Shown: positions 1 through 6,774, counted from the first letter of the stretch. The stretch is DNA of 64,000 nt from Campylobacterota bacterium (GCA_015494715.1 WGAT01000068.1:1-64000), one strand, 5' to 3'. Translations and numbers: made by a program. The notes: generated from the sequence alone by a model not told the origin.

Positions 1-96
1 AAACTGCTCTATTTGGGCATACAAAATGCCCAGAAAAAGTGGACTATGCCCATACGAAACTGGAGCCTTACTCTCTCTCAATTGGCTATATTCTTT
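1..96. other. left edge, no gene; ATGCCC repeats
   Basis: No convincing gene. The stretch holds an inverted repeat TGGGCAT-N5-ATGCCCA at 14-32 and a further ATGCCC at 46-51, so it could be an operator or a hairpin. On the minus strand a short open frame runs off the window edge, so it may be the start or end of a mobile-element gene lying outside. AT-rich like the rest of the island to 1.65 kb. Confidence 0.4.
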
Positions 97-189
97 GAAA
101 GGAGGTTGGATAAATATTTGGAAGTTTAAGTTGGAGGTGTAACAACCAAAAAGGTGTTACTAATAGGTACTTGACACGGAGTTTTGAAC
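97..189. repeat. 93-bp direct repeat, copy 1
   Basis: This sequence recurs at 1448-1540 in the same orientation with a single mismatch (GTTAC here, GCTAC there). Both copies diverge sharply on either side. Near the high-coordinate end it contains ACTTGACACGG, i.e. TGTCAAG on the minus strand, the heptamer also found at the far end of the transposase remnant. It is therefore probably an insertion-sequence end. It interrupts the integrase frame at about 190. Confidence 0.85.
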
Positions 190-993
190 GGTTCCCAAAT
201 GTTAAAAGCGTTTGTATTTCTTCGTTATTATAGTTTTGTATAATATTTCTCCTTGCCATTTTATGTTTTTTCTCATCGAGCATTTCTATATTTTTAGCTT
301 CGTTTTCGGAAACAAGTTTTCGCTTGACTGCAAAGTCCAAAAAGTTTTTTAAATAACTAATATGTTTATTTACACTCCGAGGACTTAGTTTCTTATCGGT
401 GAGGAATTTTTGGAATTTTTCGTAATCTTCTAATTTTAACTGCTCAATTGGTTTGTCATTAAAAAACTTAATGAGATATTTAAAAGTTGTTAAATAAGCA
501 TTTATGCTTCCTTGCCCAACTTTTTTTGTTAATTTTTTAAATTCAATAAATTTAACTTGTAAATTTTGAAAAGTCAATGTAGGGATATTTTCAATAGCTT
601 GTACTTTTCGTTTAGCTTCTCTATATTGCTCAAGTTTTCGAAATTTTTCAAGCTCATAGATTTTCTCTAAAGCTATTTTGAGTTCTTCTTCTGTTTCATA
701 TTCAAAGTATATTTTCAGGTCATCGTATTCTAATTGAAACATCTCTTCCTCGCTTAAAAGGTCTAATAGTTTTTTTCTTGCTAATGCGACTTTAAAATTC
801 TTTGTACGAAGTGATATTCGAAACAATTTATATTTTATTCGCCGCCTATAGTAATAAATTTTACCAACTTTATAGAGCCTTTTCCACTGTTTGGAAGATG
901 TATCATAGTTTTTTGGTTTTGTATCATAGTTTTTGGTATTTTTTGAATCAGAAGATTGACTCTTATCGAAGAATTGGGAGATAGATAAAGAAG
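190..993 (-). pseudogene. truncated tyrosine recombinase (phage-type integrase)
   Basis: Remnant of a site-specific recombinase lying directly against the 3' end of tRNA-Asn, the usual position of an integrase next to its attachment site. What remains is the N-terminal arm-binding region (KVGKIYYYRRRIKYKLFRIS, then SLRTKNFKVAL), a lysine/glutamate-rich helical stretch and the SAM-like core-binding domain (SINAYLTTFKYLIKFF, SPRSVNKHISYLKNFLDFAV). The frame is cut at TLLTFGN by the 93-bp repeat, before the catalytic domain, so the Arg-His-Arg-Tyr residues are all missing. There is also no ATG, GTG or TTG in frame between the tRNA and the conserved region: the open frame simply continues backwards through the tRNA. 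Both ends therefore appear lost and the gene should be inactive. It is much richer in A+T than the genes after 1.8 kb, in keeping with transfer. Confidence 0.8.
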
Positions 994-1068
994 TGGCTCC
1001 GGATGCAGGATTCGAACCTGCGACCAACCGGTTAACAGCCGGTTGCTCTACCACTGAGCTAATCCGGA
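994..1068 (-). tRNA. tRNA-Asn (GTT)
   Basis: Cloverleaf read on the minus strand. The acceptor arms TCCGGAT and ATCCGGA pair over seven base pairs, with discriminator G and an encoded CCA at 994-996. The D arm contains AGCTCAGTGGTAGAGC, the anticodon loop is CTGTTAAC (anticodon GTT), and the T arm contains GGTTCGAATCC. The 3' end adjoins the integrase remnant, so this tRNA probably served as an attachment site. Confidence 0.97.
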
Positions 1069-1100
1069 ATCTTGAGAGTTGCCCTTGATTTGTGAGTAGA

Positions 1101-1129
1101 ATTATAAGCAAAAAAATTTTATTTGTCAA
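1101..1129 (-). promoter_or_regulatory. consensus sigma-70 promoter of tRNA-Asn
   Basis: On the minus strand TTGACA (1124-1129) and TATAAT (1101-1106) are separated by exactly 17 bp, a perfect consensus, 32 bp ahead of the tRNA. The TGA stop of the transposase remnant overlaps the first bases of the -35 box, so the -35 element coincides with the insertion-sequence end. Confidence 0.85.
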
Positions 1130-1476
1130 GAGTGTGTATAAGTCCAATACATATGGCACTCTTTGTAATTTTCAAGGAGATATTGTACCGAAGATTTGTA
1201 ATTTAGGGAAGAGTGAGGGATTTTTGTGTTGTAATCGATAAGCCATTTGGCGAGATACTTGTTCAACTCATCCAAATCAGTAAAGAGGAGGTCTTCATAG
1301 TAATCGATAAACTGTTCTTGAATAGTTCTATTAAAACGTTCATTGTGGGCATTCATTTTAGGGCTTCTTGGATATGTCCAGTAGTGTGTGAGGCCTTTTT
1401 GCTCAATGAGTGCGTCAAACTCTTTTTTAAATTCGCTGCCATTATCGGAAAGGAGGTTGGATAAATATTTGGAAGT
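1126..1476 (-). pseudogene. C-terminal fragment of a DDE transposase (rve type)
   Basis: C-terminal third of an integrase-core transposase of the IS3/IS481 type. Recognisable elements are LSDNGSEF carrying the second catalytic Asp, THYWTYPRSPKMNAHNERFN carrying the catalytic Glu, and the tail LNKYLAKWLIDYN...PHSSLNY. The frame meets a stop just above 1476 and has no N-terminal half, because at about 1448 it joins the 93-bp repeat. The remnant is bounded on both sides by TGTCAAG-type sequence in inverted orientation (1124-1130 and 1521-1527), so about 400 bp of a larger insertion sequence seems to remain after internal deletion. It cannot encode an active transposase. Confidence 0.85.
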
Positions 1477-1540
1477 TTAAGTTGGAGGTGTAACAACCAA
1501 AAAGGTGCTACTAATAGGTACTTGACACGGAGTTTTGAAC
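1448..1540. repeat. 93-bp direct repeat, copy 2
   Basis: Second copy of the repeat at 97-189, 92 of 93 positions identical, same orientation, 1351 bp away. Its low-coordinate end overlaps the transposase remnant. The pair brackets the integrase remnant, tRNA-Asn and transposase fragment, so recombination between the copies would delete a functional tRNA gene. Confidence 0.85.
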
Positions 1541-1550
1541 AATCCCCTAT

Positions 1551-1646
1551 CTACTGCTTAACTGAATACCCTAAAATTTTTTCAATCTCCTCAAGCCTTT
1601 CTTCAAGCTTTCCTACCCTCTCTTCCAAATTTTTTTCGATTTCCAT
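1551..1646 (-). CDS. 31-residue coiled-coil micro-protein (hypothetical)
   Basis: A short frame with ATG start, AAAGGA ribosome site 7 bases upstream and TAG stop. The product begins MEIEKNLEERVGKLEERLEE and continues IEKILGYSVKQ. It is almost entirely a heptad-patterned, highly charged helix (L/V/I at a and d positions), so a short dimeric coiled coil is likely. No family is recognised. It could be a genuine microprotein of the mobile island or the tail of a degraded larger gene. The good ribosome site favours the former. Confidence 0.45.
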   Translation of the reverse strand: MEIEKNLEERVGKLEERLEEIEKILGYSVKQ

Positions 1647-1721
1647 AAAAAAATCCTTTGTAAAACATAACAATTTTTTTTTCAATTGACTCAAGATTAG
1701 ATTTAGTAACCAAACAGGAAT

Positions 1722-1770
1722 TATCAAGATTAATCTTGATACTCCACCTCATTTACAGGGTGAAGTATCA
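1722..1770 (-). terminator. palindrome and hairpin after the cytochrome gene
   Basis: Immediately below the stop of the minus-strand cytochrome gene lies an imperfect hairpin with arms GATACTTCACCCT and AGGTGGAGTATC (about 1738-1770). It is followed by a perfect 20-bp palindrome, TATCAAGATTAATCTTGATA (1722-1741). The first could end the cytochrome transcript. The second is symmetrical enough to be a protein-binding site instead. There is no T-run directly after the stem. Confidence 0.45.
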
Positions 1771-1773
1771 ATT

Positions 1774-2853
1774 TCAATAAATAAAGACCGCTTTTTTGAG
1801 AATAAAGGACTTGGTGGCGAGGGGATCTTTGATATTCAGCTTTTTGGCCAAAGGCGGTTTGACCAATCTATATCCAAGCAGAGCAATCACTCTATCACCA
1901 GACTCAAGTTTGAAATCGTAGAAAAAATCTCTCTTTTCGTTGGCTTTGAGCATCGTATCTTTGACCACTGCACGAGCGAGCCAAGGAGGGGTCGGTTTGC
2001 CATTGGCCCCAAGGATTCGTACCAGTTTTTCTACCTTTGTAAAGACCTTTTTACCTCCTCGCTTGACGATCACTTTCAAAAAAGCTACACGGGCAGGATG
2101 CAAAAGCATAGCGTGGGGAATGTGGGAGTTGAGTGAGATTTCAAAGCCTTTGAGATGTGGCAAAAATTCGATATCTACATATTTGGCCAACATTTTGGAG
2201 TGGGCGTGGGCCCCTGCAAATCCGTGAAAAGCGTGGGTGGCAGTTTTTCGTAGAATCGAGACACTCCCTTGTACTTGTGGCATATGGCAGCTCGTACAGC
2301 GGGTATTTTCTAGCTCTCCTTTTTCATTTGTGGAGCACACATTAAGGCCAAATTTGTTTCGTTTGTGGGAGTGGCATCCCATACAGACATTTCCTTGTAA
2401 AAAATTTGGATTGGAGGTATCGATCTGGTGATAGGGGGAGGCGATGTGATCCTTTCTAGCTCCAAAATATTTTTTGGGCTCTGGGCTGATGATATTCTTA
2501 TTGGTTATAAAGCCTGATTTGATTTTTTTGATGCGGTGGCAATAAGCACAGGCGACGGCATCATTTTGGGTGGGATTTTTGGGATCGGGGCCTATGCCAT
2601 TGGGCGCTATGAGCTCTTTCATGTTGTTGGCTGCGGGAGTATGGCACCTAGCACATCTGTAGGCCCCTTTTTTATGTAGAGGATTTTTGAGCCAGACTGC
2701 CTTGTGGATAGGATCTTTGAAGATCGTAGCATTGGCGTGCATACTACTTTGGTACTCTTTGAAGATTTTGGGATGACAGCTTTTACAATCGCTATTGGGA
2801 GCGAATTTGGCAAAAACGAGGGTAGTACTTAGTAAAAGTATCCATTTTTTCAT
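1774..2853 (-). CDS. exported pentaheme c-type cytochrome
   Basis: A 359-residue protein with a cleavable signal peptide (MKKWILLLSTTLVFA, cleavage near residue 15) and five CxxCH heme-attachment motifs at about residues 23, 67, 102, 157 and 186. An extra Cys lies near 173. All hemes are in the N-terminal half. The C-terminal 150 residues lack Cys and look like a beta-rich domain. It should be periplasmic and carry electrons. The spread motifs with several free His resemble the cytochrome c-554/multiheme reductase group, but I cannot name the substrate. It stands alone between a mobile island and a non-coding stretch, with no reductase or cytochrome-maturation gene beside it. A weak ribosome site precedes the ATG. 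Confidence 0.8.
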   Translation of the reverse strand: MKKWILLLSTTLVFAKFAPNSDCKSCHPKIFKEYQSSMHANATIFKDPIHKAVWLKNPLHKKGAYRCARCHTPAANNMKELIAPNGIGPDPKNPTQNDAVACAYCHRIKKIKSGFITNKNIISPEPKKYFGARKDHIASPYHQIDTSNPNFLQGNVCMGCHSHKRNKFGLNVCSTNEKGELENTRCTSCHMPQVQGSVSILRKTATHAFHGFAGAHAHSKMLAKYVDIEFLPHLKGFEISLNSHIPHAMLLHPARVAFLKVIVKRGGKKVFTKVEKLVRILGANGKPTPPWLARAVVKDTMLKANEKRDFFYDFKLESGDRVIALLGYRLVKPPLAKKLNIKDPLATKSFILKKAVFIY

Positions 2854-3108
2854 CAGTTTTTTCAGCGTTCGCAGACTCCGCTATGGATGGCAGAAAGGAG
2901 AACGCCTACTTTCCTCCTATCTTTTTTTGCATAATGTATCTATGGAAGCAAGACGCACGCAAAGAAACCGCTTCAGACTAAAATGGAGGCTATCAAAGCG
3001 ATGAGCCTTATTGGCAAAGCCAACAATCAAAACTTTGTCAATATTCCTTATTACAAATTCAAACAAAAGCGTACCTCCAAGCCTCCCCCTTTACGGGGAG
3101 GTAGTTGA
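2854..3108. other. non-coding stretch with possible gene debris
   Basis: About 255 bp with no well-supported gene. Two short plus-strand frames exist, one starting at an ATG near 2883 (MDGRKENAYF) and one near 2983 (MEAIKAMSLIGKANNQN). Neither has a ribosome site and they lie in different frames, so they look like remnants of one decayed gene or chance. A hairpin CCTCCCC-N6-GGGGAGG occupies 3082-3101, next to the end of the following minus-strand gene, but has no T-run. Confidence 0.4.
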
Positions 3109-3297
3109 CTAGTAACCTCTTGCTTTTCTCTTTTTCTCAATCTCTTCGCGGCGTTTAAGCGCTTCGTTGGAGGGAGTGTTTGGATTGCTAAAAAGAGCCT
3201 TGCCATAAAGCACACACCCCTTATCTCCCGGATCACAGGTTTTTTTGAGTAGATCACAATACTCGCCTATTTGATGCGAACAGGTCCAGCCGCTCAT
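3109..3297 (-). CDS. small four-cysteine protein (conserved hypothetical)
   Basis: A 62-residue protein starting MSGWTCSHQIGEYCDLLKKT. Four cysteines lie in the first 30 residues with spacing C-X7-C-X6-C-X6-C, followed by GCVLYGKALF and a basic, charged tail rich in R, E and K. The pattern suggests a small metal- or iron-sulfur-binding fold in the cytoplasm, since there is no signal peptide. Proteins of this look recur as unnamed small ORFs in Campylobacterota, from memory rather than a search. It has a good AAGGAG site and is divergent from the lipoprotein gene, sharing a 42-bp promoter region with it. Function unknown. Confidence 0.75.
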   Translation of the reverse strand: MSGWTCSHQIGEYCDLLKKTCDPGDKGCVLYGKALFSNPNTPSNEALKRREEIEKKRKARGY

Positions 3298-3313
3298 GAA
3301 TGCTCCTTTTTGT

Positions 3314-3319
3314 TATAAT
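3314..3319 (+). promoter_or_regulatory. -10 box of lipoprotein/dapE transcript
   Basis: TATAAT preceded by a T-rich run and no good -35, the usual form of housekeeping promoters in this phylum. It lies 20 bp ahead of the lipoprotein start in the gap shared with the divergent four-cysteine gene. Confidence 0.6.
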
Positions 3320-3339
3320 TTCGCAAAAAAGGATAAAGT

Positions 3340-3678
3340 ATGAAAAAAGCGCTTCTTCTTGCTATTGTAGCATTTTTTCTAGCGGGTTGTACCCAAGAGA
3401 CCCAAAACAAACTTGGACGAGCCATCGTCAATTGGACCGGTACCAACGGAATTTTGGAGATATACAGCGGCGGGAAAGTGGTCAGGCGCATAATGGATAT
3501 CGACAAGATCTCTACCGCCTATGGTACGGATGACAATCGTCCCAGACCCTATCGTTACGGGTATGGTTATATCGATCTTAATCTTGATGGCAGGCTAGAA
3601 AAAGAGGAGAGACGCAAAAAGGTCTATTTTGAGTTTAGCGACTACTCTACGCAATATCTTTTTTACGAGCATCCTTAA
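3340..3678 (+). CDS. small lipoprotein (hypothetical)
   Basis: A 112-residue protein with a lipoprotein signal: basic start MKKALLL, hydrophobic core and lipobox LAGC, giving lipidated Cys at residue 17. The mature part is about 95 residues, with a YRYGYGYIDLNLDGRLEKEE segment whose DLNLDGRLEKEE resembles a single EF-hand-like calcium loop, and is otherwise unremarkable. It should be anchored in the inner or outer membrane. The gene overlaps the start of dapE by one base, so the two are co-transcribed, but this gives no functional link. No family recognised. Confidence 0.75.
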   Translation: MKKALLLAIVAFFLAGCTQETQNKLGRAIVNWTGTNGILEIYSGGKVVRRIMDIDKISTAYGTDDNRPRPYRYGYGYIDLNLDGRLEKEERRKKVYFEFSDYSTQYLFYEHP

Positions 3679-4772
3679 TGGAAATAATCAAGCTTTTTAA
3701 AAAATTGTTGAGCTTTCCCAGCATTACGCCAGATGATGCGGGCAGTCTTGATTTTATCCGAGAGTATTTGGGTGCGTATGAGGCTCTTTGGTTGAATAAA
3801 AATGGAGTAAAAAACCTCTTTTTGTACAAACAGTTTGGCGATGGGGAACATCTTTGTTTTGCCGGTCATGTGGATGTGGTGCCTCCGGGTGAGGGATGGC
3901 GTAGCGATCCTTTTGAACCGGTAGAAAAAGATGGCTTTATCTATGCAAGAGGTGCCCAAGATATGAAGAGCGGAGTAGCGGCTTTCGTACAGGCGGCCAA
4001 AGAGACCCAAAATTTCAATGGCACCCTCTCGCTTTTATTAACGAGCGATGAAGAAGGGGAGGCAAAGTGGGGAACGAGGTACGCTTTGCAAGAGTTGGAG
4101 CGTATGGATATGATCCCCGATTACGCCATTGTGGCCGAGCCTACCTGTGAGGAGCGTTTTGGCGATGCGATAAAGATAGGGCGGCGAGGCTCGATAAATG
4201 GCGTGATCGAAAAGATTGGCAAGCAAGGCCACGCGGCCTATCCCGAAAAAGCGATCAATCCCATCCACAAAGTGGCTCAAGTGCTTCCCCATATGGCTGG
4301 AGTGGATTTGGATGAGGGGGACGAATATTTTGCTCCGAGTAAATTTGTCATTACCGACATCCGAGCCGGGATGGAGGTGACTAATGTGACGCCTGGGAAG
4401 CTGAAGATGATGTTTAATGTGCGTAATAATACCCATACCACGATGGAGGATATAGAGCGATTCGTACATCGCTACTTTGATGGGATGAACTACTCGCTGC
4501 GTCTGAGCCAAAGCGCCAAACCCTTTATGACCGATCCAAACAGCAAGATCGTGCGCCTTATCGATCAAGCGATCCAAAAGGTTACGGGCATCACTCCAAA
4601 ACACTCCACTGCGGGCGGAACGAGCGATGCGAGATTTTTGGCCGAATATGGCGTCAAGACGATAGAGTTTGGTGTCAAAAACGACACGATCCACGCACCA
4701 AACGAGCGTACAAGCAAAGATGAGGTGGTCAAGCTTTACGAAGTATTTAAAGAAGTGATTAAAGATTTTTAG
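3678..4772 (+). CDS. dapE: succinyl-diaminopimelate desuccinylase
   Basis: A 364-residue zinc metallopeptidase-family enzyme that hydrolyses N-succinyl-LL-diaminopimelate to LL-diaminopimelate and succinate, in the lysine and peptidoglycan pathway. M20-family landmarks are present: AGHVDVVPPGEGW (first metal His and catalytic Asp), ARGAQDMKSG (bridging Asp), SDEEGEAKWGT (catalytic Glu and metal Glu), VAEPTCEE (metal ligand), the lid/dimerisation domain, GGTSDARF, and IHAPNER near the C-terminus with the last metal His. Length is normal for the family. It starts on ATG overlapping the lipoprotein stop. Confidence 0.95.
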   Translation: MEIIKLFKKLLSFPSITPDDAGSLDFIREYLGAYEALWLNKNGVKNLFLYKQFGDGEHLCFAGHVDVVPPGEGWRSDPFEPVEKDGFIYARGAQDMKSGVAAFVQAAKETQNFNGTLSLLLTSDEEGEAKWGTRYALQELERMDMIPDYAIVAEPTCEERFGDAIKIGRRGSINGVIEKIGKQGHAAYPEKAINPIHKVAQVLPHMAGVDLDEGDEYFAPSKFVITDIRAGMEVTNVTPGKLKMMFNVRNNTHTTMEDIERFVHRYFDGMNYSLRLSQSAKPFMTDPNSKIVRLIDQAIQKVTGITPKHSTAGGTSDARFLAEYGVKTIEFGVKNDTIHAPNERTSKDEVVKLYEVFKEVIKDF

Positions 4773-4790
4773 GGGCGAGAGAGAAGCCCC
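4772..4790. terminator. possible hairpin between convergent genes
   Basis: GGGGC and GCCCC flank a nine-base purine loop between the convergent dapE and DUF2231 stops. The stem is short and lacks a T-run on either strand, so termination here is only plausible. Confidence 0.35.
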
Positions 4791-4793
4791 CAA

Positions 4794-5600
4794 TTATTGC
4801 AATGCGGAAGAGACGGCCTCTTGAGCGGAGGAAGCCATACCTTTGATTTGACCAAGAGCCTTTTGCGCTTTTTGCATCAAATTCTCAGAGCTAGAGCTTT
4901 GAGAGCTGCTAGTTGTCTGGCTGCTTGTTTGACTCTTTGTGCTTGAGGAGCTTTTTTCTTGTGCCACACTCGCTTGGCTGCTACTGCTGCTAGAGGCTTC
5001 GCTGCTGCTCGATACGACAGGAGCTTTAGTGGAGCTAGAACTGGTTGTACTTTTTTTGTTGAGGCTGCTCTTACAGCTTTGCAGCTCATCTTCTAGATCC
5101 ATTATCTTATCGTCCATTACGCTGACGGCTTTGACATTGGCTCCATAAGTGTAAACAAGCTCTCCGCCTTCTTTGCCTTGTTTGAAAACAAAACCCAAGA
5201 AAACGGCCAAAACGATAATAAAGAAAAGCTTGGCCAACATACCTTGAAAAGCGGCGACGATAAGGCGCAGGATAAAAAGCGCTCCCATACCATAGAGCAG
5301 ATAAATACCAAGCATCTTATGCTCTTTGAGCTCGGCTTTGCCGTCGGCATTTAGAAGCGAAAAAGTTTCGCTGCCATCGTGTTTACCCGTCATTACCGCA
5401 GCAAAATAGACGCCAAGGGCCAAAAGGAGTAAAAGGGTAGAGATCACGCCCACACATTTGCGTTTGGTAAAGAGATTGACGATCTCTAAAAGCATGACGA
5501 TCACGGGGATCGCTATGGCAAAGTGTACCGTCACAGGGTGTAGAAGCAGTGGTATCTCCACCGGTAGTTTGATCGAGTCGATAAGTCCAATCAGATCCAT
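4794..5600 (-). CDS. DUF2231-like membrane protein with serine-rich tail
   Basis: A 268-residue integral membrane protein. The N-terminal half has four hydrophobic segments (about residues 20-45, 52-72, 95-115 and 118-137). It opens with LLLHPVTVHFAIAIPVIVML, the His-containing motif of DUF2231 membrane proteins, some of which accompany heme or thiol-redox proteins. A short region with DDKIMDLEDELQSCKSSLNK (one Cys) leads into roughly 60 residues that are over half serine, with interspersed T, K and Q, before an amphipathic end (QKALGQIKGMASSAQEAV). The serine tract is low-complexity and its role is unknown. Good AAAGGA site. No operon partner. Confidence 0.7.
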   Translation of the reverse strand: MDLIGLIDSIKLPVEIPLLLHPVTVHFAIAIPVIVMLLEIVNLFTKRKCVGVISTLLLLLALGVYFAAVMTGKHDGSETFSLLNADGKAELKEHKMLGIYLLYGMGALFILRLIVAAFQGMLAKLFFIIVLAVFLGFVFKQGKEGGELVYTYGANVKAVSVMDDKIMDLEDELQSCKSSLNKKSTTSSSSTKAPVVSSSSEASSSSSSQASVAQEKSSSSTKSQTSSQTTSSSQSSSSENLMQKAQKALGQIKGMASSAQEAVSSALQ

Positions 5601-5658
5601 CGTTGCATCCTTTCGTAGATGTTTCGATTCGATTGTAACATAAAAATTTTTTATCCCA

Positions 5659-5689
5659 CCTAAAAAGGGCCTTTTGGTATAATTTTAGG
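5659..5689 (+). promoter_or_regulatory. ridA promoter with nested inverted repeats
   Basis: TATAAT at 5678-5683. Immediately upstream lies AAAAGG-G-CCTTTT (5663-5675), and CCTAAAA/TTTTAGG (5659-5665 and 5683-5689) bracket the -10 box. The symmetry around the promoter core could be an operator. Confidence 0.5.
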
Positions 5690-5704
5690 CAAAAAGGAGA
5701 TAGT

Positions 5705-6082
5705 ATGCAAACTATTCATACCGATAAAGCACCAGCCGCCATTGGGCCCTATTCTCAGGCGATTTGTGTAGATTCGCTGCTTTTTACCTCCGGTCAGATC
5801 GCTTTAAAACCCGATGGGAGCGAGGAGATATTGTCCCAAGGAGTGGAGGCCCAAACCAAGCAGGTGCTGCAAAATCTAAAAAACGTGCTCGAAGCTGGGG
5901 GAAGCGGACTGGATAAAGTCATCAAAACAACCATTTTTTTAGTCGATATGGAGGATTTTGGGGTAGTCAATAGAATGTATGGTGAGTTTTTTGGCTCCCA
6001 TCGTCCGGCTAGAAGCACCGTCGCCGTGAAAACCCTACCCAAAAACGCTTTGGTGGAGATCGAAGCTATAGCCAAAGTTTAA
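5705..6082 (+). CDS. ridA: RidA family enamine/imine deaminase
   Basis: A 125-residue trimeric cytosolic enzyme that hydrolyses reactive 2-aminoacrylate and related imines released by PLP enzymes. The family signatures are clear: [11 protein letters not shown] at the N-terminus, [24 protein letters not shown], and the C-terminal block [22 protein letters not shown] with the substrate-binding Arg and the Glu near the end. Length is standard. It has its own promoter, an AAAAGGAG site, and precedes the ribosomal genes by 61 bp. Confidence 0.93.
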   Translation: MQTIHTDKAPAAIGPYSQAICVDSLLFTSGQIALKPDGSEEILSQGVEAQTKQVLQNLKNVLEAGGSGLDKVIKTTIFLVDMEDFGVVNRMYGEFFGSHRPARSTVAVKTLPKNALVEIEAIAKV

Positions 6083-6143
6083 ACAAACTTTAATAAGCCT
6101 TTGGCTATCATTCGCAACTAAAATCGGCAAAGGATCGGCTAAA

Positions 6144-6452
6144 ATGTATGCAATTATTAAAAATGGCGGAAAGCAGTATAAAGTCCAAGAGGGTGATATC
6201 CTCAGACTGGATAAAATGGGATTGGAGCCAAAAACGAAAGTAGAGTTTAAAGAGGTTTTGGCCATCAACGATGGTGAGCTTAAAGTAGGAGCTCCATATC
6301 TTGAGGGAGCCGTAGTAGTTGGCGAAGTCATTAATGAAGGACGGGATAAAAAAGTCCTTATCTTCAAAAAAAGAAGAAGAAAAGATTCTAAGCTCAAGCG
6401 AGGATTTAGAAGAGATTTTACTCGCATCAAAATCACAGCGATCAACGCATAA
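6144..6452 (+). CDS. rplU: 50S ribosomal protein L21
   Basis: A 102-residue protein of the large ribosomal subunit. It begins [18 protein letters not shown], the family signature, with the basic [16 protein letters not shown] segment and TRIKITAI at the end that contact 23S rRNA. Standard length. First gene of the conserved rplU-rpmA-obgE unit, with a ten-base gap to rpmA. Confidence 0.98.
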   Translation: MYAIIKNGGKQYKVQEGDILRLDKMGLEPKTKVEFKEVLAINDGELKVGAPYLEGAVVVGEVINEGRDKKVLIFKKRRRKDSKLKRGFRRDFTRIKITAINA

Positions 6453-6461
6453 GGAGAAGAA

Positions 6462-6719
6462 ATGGCTCATAAGAAAGGTCAGGGGAGTACCCAAAATAAC
6501 CGCGATAGTGCGGGTCGTCGCTTAGGCGTGAAAAAGTTTGGCGGAGAGTTCGTACGAGCGGGCAACATCATCATCCGACAAAGAGGCACCAAAGTCCATC
6601 CGGGCAACAATGTCGGTCTTGGAAAAGACCATACCATCTTTGCCCTCATCGATGGATTTGTCAAATTCGAGCGATACGGCAAAGATAGACAAAAAGTCTC
6701 CGTATATCCTGCAGAATAA
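6462..6719 (+). CDS. rpmA: 50S ribosomal protein L27
   Basis: An 85-residue protein whose N-terminal tail reaches the peptidyl-transferase centre. It begins [20 protein letters not shown], already lacking the cleaved N-terminal extension seen in Firmicutes, and contains [21 protein letters not shown]. The AAGGAGAAGAA site precedes the ATG. The stop codon is inside the stem of the hairpin separating it from obgE. Confidence 0.98.
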   Translation: MAHKKGQGSTQNNRDSAGRRLGVKKFGGEFVRAGNIIIRQRGTKVHPGNNVGLGKDHTIFALIDGFVKFERYGKDRQKVSVYPAE

Positions 6720-6735
6720 GCCTTCTGGCTTATTC
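6714..6735 (+). terminator. perfect hairpin between rpmA and obgE
   Basis: GAATAAGCC-TTCT-GGCTTATTC forms a perfect nine-bp stem with a four-base loop. The rpmA stop lies in the left arm, and a pyrimidine-rich tract ending in TTTTTT follows some 15 bases later. It may reduce read-through so that the GTPase is made in smaller amounts than the ribosomal proteins, or protect the 3' end of the rplU-rpmA message. Confidence 0.6.
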
Positions 6736-6774
6736 ACACACCCACTTCTTTCTTCATTTTTTAAGGATTATTCC

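Noticed and set aside
2883-3107. Two short plus-strand frames as genes
   Set aside because: No ribosome sites, different frames and no family resemblance; treated as possible debris.
4038-4793. 251-residue minus-strand frame opposite dapE
   Set aside because: It is the reverse shadow of dapE, His- and Ser-rich with no family motif.
6538-6774. Upstream extension of obgE in the same frame
   Set aside because: The extra residues overlap rpmA in another frame and have no Obg character. The Obg fold starts at [10 protein letters not shown] after a good ribosome site.
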